Positions 19,979 to 32,700 of a stretch of DNA of 64,000 bases are shown here, one piece after another; the first letter of the stretch is position 1; each line of letters opens with the position of its first letter. The position numbers and the translations under genes are program-made. The notes beneath the pieces were generated by a model. It did no database searches. It had not been told where the DNA came from and saw only the letters and a list, made by a program, of their open reading frames with translations. This DNA is from Solenopsis invicta. Lineage: Eukaryota > Arthropoda > Insecta > Hymenoptera > Formicidae. Where the stretch lies: assembly GCF_016802725.1 (NCBI RefSeq), contig NC_052669.1:706501-770500 (forward strand), written 5' to 3'.

Positions 19979-22900
19979 GAACGGAGCCGAGATGAAAAAA
20001 CGAGATCGAGAGAATAATTTGAGACGGTGATAGGCGAGACGGTCTCGTGCGCGTATGCGCTGACGCCACTCCGAAACTATTATAGAAATAGCGCGATTTC
20101 CACGCTTTTGCTCCGCGTGCTCGACGTAATTAAATTTTTGCGGCTCATTTCTACCTTGGAATGAATTTTCCGGTTATAACGCCGGTAAAATCGTTTGAAT
20201 CGTTCCGCGAGGCTTCGCGAAGCTATTAAGCGCATTCGGGAAACGACACCATCTTACGATATTTGACAACTCTGATGCCAGGCGTGCGTCCAATACTGGA
20301 CCAACTTGTCACAAAACGCACGCTGCGTACAGAGTGGTGACAGATATTTTGGTGATCCACTATCTTTGTCACTTTTCCTTCCCCTCCTCTTTCACTCCCC
20401 TTTTCCCGCCCCGTCCGTCTCGTACTTTCTGCACTTCTCTTTTTCTTCCGCGTTGCTCACTTCAGCTCTTGTGGCGCACGCTCACCTTACCACCGCTTGT
20501 CGACGTCGACACCAACGTTTTCGTGGAATTACGTCGCATTTACGCTGCACCCTCGTTGCATAATCACCGGCACGTGCGCGATGCACGCACGCGAGCCTTG
20601 TACACAGATCTGCCCGTTCACGGGTCAAAGGCCTTTAAATGACCGCTCGAAGAATGACGCGATCGAAGAATAAATCGTTCTGCTCGATTTCCACGGCACG
20701 ATTGAAGAAATTCATGTGAAAAGCATATGCAACGTGCAATGTTAATAGTTAATAATTAACCTTCACCAGCCAACGTGGGGTCACTCGCGCATTTTACGCT
20801 TCTATTAAAGAATACACCGTAATGAGATGGTTAGAGAGCAACCGTAATTTTATTTAGTTTTAACTTGTAGTATACGATTAAAAAGTGAAATGACAATAAT
20901 TGGTGAAACTATGTAACTAATTTTGGCACGTACTATCATACCGATGTATGATATGAGACGCGGAAAGTTTTGCTCGGACACGAGTGACCTCACATTGGCT
21001 AGTGAGCGTTAATTATGTTAATACTTGATAGTTAACAATCTTGTCTCTTCAAAAAAATTTAAAGTTGGACTAAATTTATACGCGAATACGAACTTTACGT
21101 GTTGAACTGTTTACGATTACTTACGCGCAAAATGTAAATCGACACTGTTTTGCACTAGCTTCCGATACACAAACGAAATTGTTGTTTTGTTTAAATTTAA
21201 TTTGTTTAAACTAATTTTCAATAAAAACAAGTCTAAATGCACAATGCACCGCATGCAGTAGATTGCACTTAATCTATTCACGCACCGATATATATTTATA
21301 TGTGTATTCACATATGGATACTAATTTAAATGTCGAAATTATGAACATTCAATTAAACAGCGTGCATTTCGCTTTTCGCACGCTATATGAAGAACTATTT
21401 CATTATATCATATACATCTGATAAAACTTAATACATCAAATTATCATTAATGATAGTATATGTCATTAACATGTTTAACTGAAATTAACTGTATCATCGA
21501 ATGTTAAATAGAAATTTTGCAATAATCGCTACGTATTTCGCCGAAAGAGAGAGAGAGAGAGAGAGAGACGAACAGAAATTTTATTAATTTAAAAAGTACT
21601 AGTTTTACTTTTTGAGAAGACTTTGTAATTGTGCTTCAAAGGAAGACTCGAAATAACTATCTTGTATAACTATCTACGTTCGATAACGAAGCTATCTAAC
21701 AATGAGGAGCTCCCCAAAAGTGGGGCTTGAAAAACCACAATTCATTCCGCGGTTAATCTCATCAAATGAAACAGAGACCAATTTAATTTACGCTTTCGAT
21801 AAAGCTAGCGGTGCTTTAAAAAAAGAATTACGCGAACCGATTTCTGGTGAGGGCGCGCATGAAATAACCTAACCTAACCAAATTTAAAACTCGATTTGAA
21901 AAGAATCGTTATTTTGGACAGAGGAAAATAAATAAACGAAACAACAGACAACTAAAGAATAAATTCTCTTTGTTAATTTAACAATTGACATTAAAGATAT
22001 CGCTATTAAGAGAAAGGTTTAAAAAAAAGAGTGTAAAGTAAGGGACGAAGTAAGAAGTCATAGAGCTTCGCAACCCATATCGATCGAGTCGTCTGACGCG
22101 ATAATTATCATCGATAAAACGAGAATGCGCGGCAGCAAGACTGGAGTAAAAAGAAGAACGGAAAGGAAATAGACGGAGGTTATTTCGAGAATGAAAGAGG
22201 GGTGCCGATCACCGCTCGTGGCCGACCTTCGTGTCGTGTTTATCGATATTTCTGGCGATGTGGCAGAGTGTGTGCATACGTGTACACGGGGACACACACA
22301 CACGCACACGCGCGCGCGCGTGTTTGTGCACGTATGTTTGTGTTGGTTAAACCCCTCGGGTTAGAAGGGTGTGCAGTACGAGTGGCTTGGCTAGTGCATG
22401 GCACAGAGGGCGATCGTTACGAGCTGCAGCCACTTGTTAGAGCTCCGTCTAAGCTGCCCCCGCGCATATCTCCGCCCTCCTTTTTTTTCTCGCTTCTTCC
22501 TCTTATCACCTTTCTTCCACTTTTTCGCCCTTACTGCTATTTCGCCTTTAGCCTTCGTAGGGCTTTAAGCCGCTTTCTTGGCGATTTCCGTCACGATTTC
22601 TTCTCGCGCCGGATTTTCTATTGACCGTCGCTACTGCCTTTGCCTGCGTATCTCGCGCATTGAGGCCGCGATCTTTTGCATGTTCGACGTTGGAAATCGT
22701 TCTCGGATACATGGAGAAATAAGCGATTGTTTTTTTATAATACAGTTTTGTTAGAAAACATTTAAACGTATAGAGAAAAGTTGGGAGTTTAGTAACTTCT
22801 GATTAAATCACTTCTTGACATTGTTTGGTGAAAATAAAATTTATTAAAATTTAAATTCTATCTTTTAAACTTATGTAAACTAAGATATATAAACATGTAA

Positions 22901-25900
22901 AATTTGCAAAAACTATAATATATTAAAGCCCTCCGCACAATAAAAGGATATTAGATATATTAGGAATAGGAATAAAAATTTTAGAATCAATTTCTTCAAT
23001 AAACACTCTAGGTGAATAAGTTATGATATATATTGTACGGCATATTTATGTCTTACGTTTCATTTGTACCCATTATGCGTTACATTTAATATTTATTTGA
23101 AAATTTTTATTTCTATTTCCAATATTTCTTTGTTGCGCAGGGCCTAATATTAGTTATTAGGATTCTAGCGAAAATTTTTTCAACATGTAAAACCTATAAA
23201 GTTTAAAGAGATAAATATATGTTTCTGTTTTGAAAATATGTACACTTGTTGTTAAAAAAAGTGAAATGTAAAGTTACATTAAAAAACGTGTTGTTAAACT
23301 TTAAATGAATTTTCTCAATATTTTTTAAAGCGATAGTCATGATAACTCATGGTTTAAGTCAATCCGATCAATTTGAAATTTTGAAACAATACTTTTAATA
23401 ACAATACTTTTAATAGCATCTGATCATGGATTCTTTTTTTGATTTTTAATTTTTTTTTAAGTTATAACAAAAAAATTTAGGAAATTACAATGTTCTAATT
23501 TAAATGTATATAGTTTAAAAAATAAAATTTTTAAAAATTCTTTAGATATAAAAAAAGACAAGTATAATAAATTGTTTATTTTTTTATTTTAGATGATTTA
23601 TTGAATTTGAATCATGGCTACTATGTACGCATGTGCATTTATTTAAAACACTATTATTATTTATTTTCATATTTATTCAAATTTTGCATCTTATTTTTTC
23701 CAATACATATTTTCAAAGCACTCAAAGAAATGTACTGTTCATCTATCTCTTTAAATAAATATTTTATATGGTGTTGAAGAAATTCCTATTTTTCAATTTG
23801 CTGAAGCCCATTGAAATTATAACCCATTGAAAAATGTTGAAATAATCTTGTTTATATTTGCTAATAATCAAACACTTAATTATCTCGACTGATATATAGT
23901 ATTAAAAATTTCAAAACATTTTAGCATACAAAATGCTAATTAATATAAATAAAACTTCTATTAACTTCTATCGAGAATTATGAATTATATACGTATATGT
24001 GTATACACGCATATATATATATATATATATAATGAAATGGAATTTAAGATTTAGCTACTATTACTATTGTTGTAATAATAACACATGTTTCGTGCCAAGG
24101 AAGGATTGATCTAATGATCTAAATCGTAATTTAAATATTTCATATAACTAGAATGCGCTAAATAGAATATCTATTATGAGTCTTTCTATTTAATGACACA
24201 AGTCGGCACAACCGTTGTTCTATCTTTGTTACTCATTGAATATAAAAAAAGATAGAACGACTTTTGTGTCGATTATATAACTAAATGGAAAGTATTTCAT
24301 GTTTGTACGTCATCCATTTTTACTCGTTTCATTTATATTTATTCGCTTTTGTATCTTTCATGAAATTGCCATCACTCTGTCTTTACCTTAACTACGTTAA
24401 ATATACACCGAAGATGTATCGGTCATTATTAATCGAAATAACAGTGAGCAAAGGACAAACCATCACCCACAAAGACTTTCTCGAGAATGCCATTCTTGGA
24501 CATTTCAATTAACCTCGACTCACTCCAATCTAATCTCAAATTGACTCCAACATGCTACTGTTAACCGCAGACGCAAAAGGGAAGTGATAATTGCACTAAT
24601 ACTATTTACTTCTACCTTCGTTTTAGAGACTTTGTACAAGACATTGAATTTATCGAATTTTTTCTCTGAACTTAATTGGTTGACGACAAGACAATTAACA
24701 ATTCTTTAAAACAAAATTCACGAAATTACGTGAGCTAAATATAAATTGCGCGGACGTATAATATAAAACGTAGTACAACAAATAACGTTTCCAATTATAA
24801 TATCGTTGAGATGATAAAATTTTCTTAATTTTCTCCGTATTATTTCACGCTCCACGATTATTTAGCATAAAAATATTTAGCAAGACTTTTAAGTCCTATA
24901 AATCAGAGGAGAATTTTATATAAAATTATATTCTATGTTATTCGAACAAGATCTTAAGAACGATAACTTGCAAAATATCCAACTGCGATACAACAGCGGA
25001 ACAGTACAACTACTTGTATTCCATTGTCAACGTTATAAATAACCCCTTCAGTCAAAATAGTGAAGTGGACAAGTGAACACCGTGTATTCGCGATGAAAGC
25101 AGTGACAGTTACGCTGGCACTCAATGAATTTTTCTTCATAACTCAAATATTTCGATACAACTCTCGTACAGTGTGCACACGATATATTTATATTTTCACT
25201 TTTAATTTTTTTTTTTTTTTTTAGACTTTTTTTCAATACAGGTAAATAAATTTTTACAAGTTTGCAATTGCTACTGACGAACATATTCAATCCTCAAACG
25301 ATATTCGTTAGAGTACAATAAACATGTTTTACGACGAGGGTATTACTTATTTGGAGACGGGACAAACACACTCAAAGCCCAGAGCTATTCTACTAATATT
25401 GACTATTGGCCTATTGGAAAATGTTCGACCAGCCATTCGATCGAACGGTACTGTCGACTAAGGAAGTCTTTGATCTTTATAATACGTATATAGATAGAGT
25501 CATTGATTGATATGCATCAAGTCTCTTAGCTTTATGTATTGACAACCGAGCGTAAAGGATTGACAGGTTGATATTAATCACATATCAATCGCCAATTGTC
25601 TGATAATTCCATTAGAAATTATTCAACTTTGAAAGGCTCGAATAAAAAAATTCAATTATTTGCTAATAAAGTCATCTAATATTAACAGTTTTCGTGCTAC
25701 GTGGGCATTAGCATTGTGCTTAAATAACTTAAAATTATCTATATAAAGATAAAATAAATTGCTTTATCTAGTAAAGATAAGTAAATGTATCTTAGATATG
25801 ATAACGATGATTTAACTTTAATTTATCTAGATAAAACACAACATATAGCTTTATTTAAATTTTGAAAAACAATTTAGGATATATTTATATTTTTATTTCT

Positions 25901-26673
25901 AAATCTTTATTTTTCTAAATTTAAAAAATTTTTTTAAATAATTTTATTTGACAAAACATTTTTCTTTTTGGCATCAATAAACAAATAAAAATTAAAGTTA
26001 ACAAATAGAAGGAGTATGTAATATTATAAAATTATATAATATATACTTCTTATAATATAATATAATATAAACCTTATAATATAATATTATAAAGTTATCA
26101 AAAAATGTTTAAGAAAACGAGAAAGAGAAAGAAAATATAGAGTTTCGAAGATATAAATATAAGAACTAAAAAAAAAACAAAATATTAGAACTTTTCTCAA
26201 AAGTATCAATAAAATATGACCATGTAAGGTATAATGCAAGTGTAATACATTAACAAACGTAGTAATTCATTGCCATTGATGCAAAGATGACAGTCCTTTA
26301 ATACCCGCGTGTGGTGTCTCACTTTACACAATATATGGTTCGCCCTTTGACCTTCTATTCACGTAATTAGCTTTCAGGAATATTCTCTTTCTCTCTCACC
26401 CTCTCTATTTTCTTCTCTTCCTTCACATACGCTATCTCTTTTTCTCTTCTACTCCTTTCTCACTGCGTGTATCTATGGATATAATACCGTTAATAACTAT
26501 AATATGCGATATTTTAGACTCAGGTGTTGTGTGTGTGTGTGCATTGTACTGTATTAAAATTAAATTTTATTATGTATCAAAAAGAAAACTTAGTAGCATG
26601 GAGGAAAGTTAGTTAAAGCTGCAGACCGTGGACTAAAAAAAAAAATATATATATATATACATACATACAAGAA

Positions 26674-26736
<63 letters not shown>

Positions 26737-29700
26737 AAGAATTCAATGGAAACAATGTTGAATAATAAATAACGAAAAAATGCGTGTCAATGTAACGGCT
26801 ATTCTTTTCTTTATTATGTCTGCACTTGCAACCAGAAAGAGAAAGAAAGAAACAAAGAGAAAAAAAAATGATTAACTTAAAAAAATTAATTAATAATAGC
26901 ACGTAAAAATTTTCCTTTGTTGCTAGTACAACTATATATTTTATTACGGTTCTGCGATGATCAAAGGTTTTTGGACGAGGCTGAATAAAAAAAGGCGAGT
27001 TCTTCGCGAAATTACCCTACATGCAAAGTTGACTTTGGTATTTCTTTGACATCGAAGCGAACGTAGGTAGGATGAATACTGTATATAAGCGATATTTGTC
27101 GAAAAATTGTGCGCTTATTTAAAGGGTCAAATAAAGGTATCTAGGTAAAAGTTCGAAAAAAATGACCAAAATAACCACTAAGATAAAATCACTTCTAGAT
27201 TTAAAACACTCAACCCTAAATAAGTGAACAACTACATATATATCCAAAAAGTCACATATATTCTTTCAATTCTTAAAGGGTTATAACATGTAAAACGTAT
27301 TTAAAGGCATAGATATATATCTTTCTGTTTTAAAAATATTTTTATTTTAAAACATAAAATTTAAAGTTACATTATGAAAAGTATTGTTAATTTTGAACAT
27401 ATCTTTTTCAAAGCAATAGCCAAGTATTATTAAATTTTGAACAAATCTTTTTCAAAGAAGTAACTCAAACATAATTTATACAATCAATTAAAAATTTTAA
27501 CGCAATATTTTTAATCCTTAAACATACCGAATTCGGAAAATTACGTTAGCACATTTTCCAATCTGGTTAACCCTACTCAACTTTGAGAAGCTGTAATTTT
27601 GGTTCTAATCAATATATTCTCAACATTGTTTTTCTTTTTAATGAAAGTTCAGAATCTCAGAAATGTGACTGCATATTCGGCATTCCTGAAAAATGATTTG
27701 TTGCAAAGTTATAAAGAAAATACCATTAAGCAAATATGAAAAAATTTGTTAAAAATCAATTTTTTTTATATCATATCTTCGCAACAAAAAACTTTTAAGG
27801 ACTTTATAATACGGCGTTTTAAAGCTAAAGAGACATACTTTAAAAAAGAATTATGGTTTTGTCATTTCTTTTAAAAAGTATAATTATGTAATAACGAGAA
27901 TATGAGGTATTTTTGATCAACTCAAGGTGTCTAAAATTGAAAATTGATGTTTCATGATATATTTCGGATCTTGCGCAACTTGCGACTAACATACGCGAAC
28001 GGATCTTGTTTGTCCGGTTTTTTTTATGAGATTACTCACCAAAAGTTACACTCACACATAATATGGATTCCACAAACCCTAACAAAACTTTACTGCCGCG
28101 TCGTGCTGTTCAAACTTTAGTTGACCAATCAAGTTGGTCAACCTCAAACGAAAAGTCGTCTTGTTGATTCGAATCTCCTAACTAGAGAATCTTTAGGAGA
28201 GAGAATCGCCAAGGGCGATCACATGACCGACTTTGTGATTGGCTAGCATCAATGTGCAGATTTTGTATTGCAATGTCAATACGTTGACGGGCTTAGTCGT
28301 GAGGTACCATCGGTGCCGGCCAACGCATTGACGTCGCAATGCAAAATCTGCAGATTGATGCCAGCCAATCACAGAATCGCTTACGTGACCTCCCTTGGCG
28401 ATTCTCTCTCCTAAAGGTTCTCTACTTCTAACTCATTCCGTCTTCACACAGCAAGCATTCGAAATTTTATATGGGTCTCCCAGACACTGTAATGTGTTTA
28501 AGGGTTAATAATATAGCATATATGCGATCACGGAAGCTTTTTCAGATTTTTTTCTTAAATTATAAAAAGGAGAAATTTTTTTAGGAAAAAAAAAACGCAA
28601 TTTTTAAATTTAAATGGTGCGCAAAAAATTGCTTGTAAATAAATTAGTTTTAAATTTTATATAATTTATTGGGACTGAATCGTAGCTAGGTACATTCTAG
28701 GTACACACATTTATTTAGATGCTATTATTTAGAATGCTATTATTACTTATTTATTTTTATATTGATTTTACATAAAATTACATATTTTTAAAGCATAAAT
28801 ACATTATTTATCTATCTCTTTAAAAGTTTTACTAGGTAGTTGAAAAACATTCTATTTTTTTATTTGCTAGGGTTCTACATCCTTTTAAATTTCTTATCAA
28901 TTTATCTTATAACGATTAAATAGGAACAATTATTTAGTTCCATATATTTCTTAGAAATTTATATATGCATTAAACATTTTTAGAAAAAATTCGTATTTAT
29001 TGTAGCATTATTAATTTAAAACTCATTTTTGTATAACATAATTTAAATTGAAAAAAGGCCAATATAATGGTCATAGCAGCAAGATTTTAATGCTGAAAAT
29101 ATTATTTCTTGTATGATTTTAAATACATTTTCTATTTCTTTTGAACTGTGCGCCATTACTTTCGGTTTTAAACACAATTTTTAAATTGAATCAGAAAAGT
29201 AATATCACAGAATTAAATTGACAATCAATTTAATAATACTGATTCTCACCAGTGTCTATAAGATTATCTCCCACCTTGGAAAATGTGAAAAATATTACCT
29301 CATCTATATTATTTTTGTTGTTTCGTAAAAACTATTTCTTGGAGAAATAACAGTTTTTGTGAAAAAGTAAGCTACGCAGAAAAAAATAAGTATGTTTATT
29401 TCCCTTTAATAGCGACATATTGCCACAAAAACAATTCTTTAATCAAGCTACACATGGTCGTGATAATAAACTTAAAAAATGTATGACTCTGTCTCCGTCT
29501 TGAGAATGTTGCATAAAAACGATTTCACGAGACGCTCTAAGCATTAAACATAATATTTACAGAAAAAGAATCGACCTATGTGTACCAACAAGATGAAATT
29601 GAAATTACGGAAAATAAAAAGGGAAGTGCTACCGAGAAAAATATGAGAATTTCCAGAGTGGCACAGCTATGAAAAGTGAGATAAAAAGAAAAGAGCAAAC

Positions 29701-32700
29701 AATATGCTGTACCTGACAAGAAATGCAATGATTTAACTGTATTTCGTTATTTCAATTTTAGAGATTTTCACGCATTTTTATGCTTAGGTATCTTGTACAT
29801 ATATAGTACACAGTATTGCACACAGTAGAAAAGAAAAGTATTTCGTACAATAACTTTGTTAATAATTAATATTTTAAATTGAAAAGTTAACGATTTGTTA
29901 ATATATCGTTTAATCGATTTTAGGCTCAAAATTTTGAAATATTTATTTATTATCATATTTATAAAAATATAACGACACTGTCCAATTGAATCAAAGAAAG
30001 ATAGGGCTGATAATGTAGCTCCCTTTTACAAAACAAGTTAAAAAATTAATTTTGTTTAGAAAACAAAACCAATTTTGTATCTTACTTTGGTTTTGTATTT
30101 TATAAATTTATATATTTATTCAAAATAAAGAGAAAATATTGCAGAATGTGTGCAAACGTATATAAATACTCGTACACATAACTTCTTTTGTATATAGGGT
30201 GTAATACTGAAAAATTTATAATACATCTAGGTTTGTAATTGATATTATGTAAATTGTCTGACTAATAGAATTACAATCAACTTATGGAATAACTATTCCA
30301 ATATGAAAACTGCGAAAAAGAAGCTGTAATAGACGTATTGAGACGTTAACGCGTTAAAGAGGCTGCATTATAAAAATTTTAAACTATTATTTAACTTTGC
30401 ATAACTCGAAATGTATACAACCAAATGAAATAATAAATAACACAAAAAACCACTTAAGTGAATATAATACATCTAGGTTTAAAACGAATGAGAAAGTATT
30501 GTATAAATAAAATTCTCTATAGCACAGAATGTTGCATAATATCTCTGCAATATTGCTGCAATGTTGGAATGTTGCTAGTCTTGCTACAATATTGTTGAAA
30601 TATTCTGCAATATTCTACACTGTAAGGGATGTTAAATATACTTAAAAAAAGTTTCAAATTGCTTAAAAACCAAAATGTCTTATAATAAACATCGACCATT
30701 GTGCATTAGCATATTAGTGCCACTGCACAATTGCGTGCATGCAAGCTGCTAAACAAACGATTCCATAAATAGTCACAGAATTCACCACGTGTATAATAAT
30801 CACATTTTCTTCTACCGACAAGTGTACACAGACTTTAATAAAAGATAGAACGATAATCATGTGGCAGATCGATCATAAAGATTCGATATCACATGTCCCA
30901 CAAAATCACCGCGGTAATATCACTTCCGTGACTGCCGCCATTACTGCAACTCTTGAGATGTCGTTTAGCTTATATCTACAATAAAAAGAGCGAGTCGATT
31001 CACCCGTGGCTTTCAGTGCGTACATACCTCTAGCCGCGTGCAACAAAAGCGAATCGCACTCGACGGTGAACGCAACAAAGTCTTCCGCGGATGATGCGCC
31101 GATCGCAAATGTCAAACAAGAAAAATGCCGGACTCCACTCAAAGTGGGTCGTGTCGACAAAGAAAGCGAGGCGAGGCGAGGCGAAGCCTCCCGCACGTTT
31201 TTCCGATAGCTTTTATCCGTGCAGTTAGCTGTCGGCTGGTTTCGTCTCTGGCGCATTGTGGATGTGCGCCATTTGGTATTCAGGCTTCGACGCCCACCCG
31301 ATATAATATGCCAAACGTTGTGCGCTGTCCTGAGACGAAGAGGCCGAATAATATCCAAGCGGGTAAACTGTACTCGCGATTTATCACCTACGCGAGTTAG
31401 CGTCGCGTATGTTCGCTCCCGGTAATTTCGACGACGGCGACGGCGACGACGACGAGTCTTCTTCTAGCGGAACAACGAAGGAAATGTTGTTCGCTCGGAA
31501 AATACGGACTGTCCGGACGTTCTGATCTTTTCGAGGACGTATATCCTTCTTTCCTTATGGATATCCTCGAATGTCTCCAGACGTTCTCGCAAACGTTTCA
31601 AATTTCTCCCAGTTTCTCGAATTTATTATTAGTCCGTGACTTAAAAACAGTAGTGCGCGCGCGGCCGGGCGAGATTGATTGTTTTTCACTGAACGGGAAT
31701 GTATGTTTTAGGCACGTCTTCGACGGAAGAAACGAAATTGAGTTTCATACATAGGTATAATGGGCTCATCGATGGTAAGTCTATCTTTAATAGGCAGTGT
31801 CGAAAGTACCTGCGACTACCTTAAATGTGATGTGCTACACTTAGACTTATACATAGATGACTAGCGATGTGAACGACTGATTGTTCTATGTGATGATAGA
31901 ATCAGAACACACTAGAGAGCAACATTATTCTTCGAATTTGCAAGTGTCGAACAGTTGTATTGTTATCTGTTTGTTTTTTCGTAGAGGCTTCACATGGTCG
32001 GCTAAGCATGATATTTATTATCACAAACAGCCAAATGTAACTATAACAGAAACATACTTATTTACAAGTGCTAAAGTCTTCGTAACAAATGCATTTTTGC
32101 TACATTAAGCCGAATTCGGGCCAAGCAAACAAGTACAAATAATTACAAATAAACAATTTGCTTCAATAGGTGTAAATCAATACTCGCGAGATTGTTCGCA
32201 TCCGTAGAAACAAATTGTTTATTCATATTCGCGCTTATTCGCTTGATCTAAATCCAGCTAGATAGATACACTAGAGCTTCGTTCCGACAATAATCGGAAG
32301 TTTTTAGACGCTTTTTCATCATAGCTATCATCTTCCTTATTTAAAACTTAAGTAAAAATCTTCATAGATTTTTGCAAATAAATATGGATACAAATTTGAA
32401 CTTCTTTAATTCTTCCATTATTCGTGAGCTTTCTTAGGGGATAAAATTACAAATTATTTTTAATTTATTGTTGTATATATTATTCGAAAAAGTAGTATCT
32501 AAGACATTCCAATATTATTCTGAATAACAGTTTGTATGCAACAGATACAAAATAGCGCCTTTGGTCGTAACTTGTTGCGAGTTACGTTTTCCTTTGGCAC
32601 ATAAAACACACACCACATTTGACTTGCTTGTAGTGAGTAAAAGAGCTCCATAAATAGAGATATTTCCTGTACACTAACTTACCAAAACGAATCTTACAAT

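Larger units (their letters stand above)
18950..20640 (+). promoter_or_regulatory. CpG-rich promoter and first-exon region of alpha-catulin
   Basis: CpG-rich block, strongest at 18950-19430, surrounding the ATG at 19333. The sequence upstream of the ATG has an in-frame stop (TAG, 19186-19188) and no other in-frame ATG, so the start at 19333 is firm if this exon is used. Pyrimidine-rich and GA-rich tracts follow the exon (19500-19580 and 19941-19976). Transcription start not determined. Confidence 0.6.
27270..29000. repeat. Dispersed repeat family Q, copy split by an insertion
   Basis: Two pieces (27270-27514 and 28505-29000) align in order with 23030-23960. Left piece: TTCTGTTTTAAAAATATTTT, AAAGTTACATTATGAAAAG, GCAATAGCCA. 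Right piece: ATAGCATATATGCGATCACGG, CATTTATTTAGATGCTATTA, ATCTATCTCTTTAAAAG. The gap between them is exactly the TTAA-bounded element. Confidence 0.75.

Noticed and set aside
22202..22624. 140-codon plus-strand frame
   Set aside because: Runs through a CA/CG repeat; composition-driven, no recognised family.
26675..26729. Regularly repeated array
   Set aside because: Simple TG microsatellite; no spacer-repeat structure, so not CRISPR. No CRISPR is expected in an insect genome.
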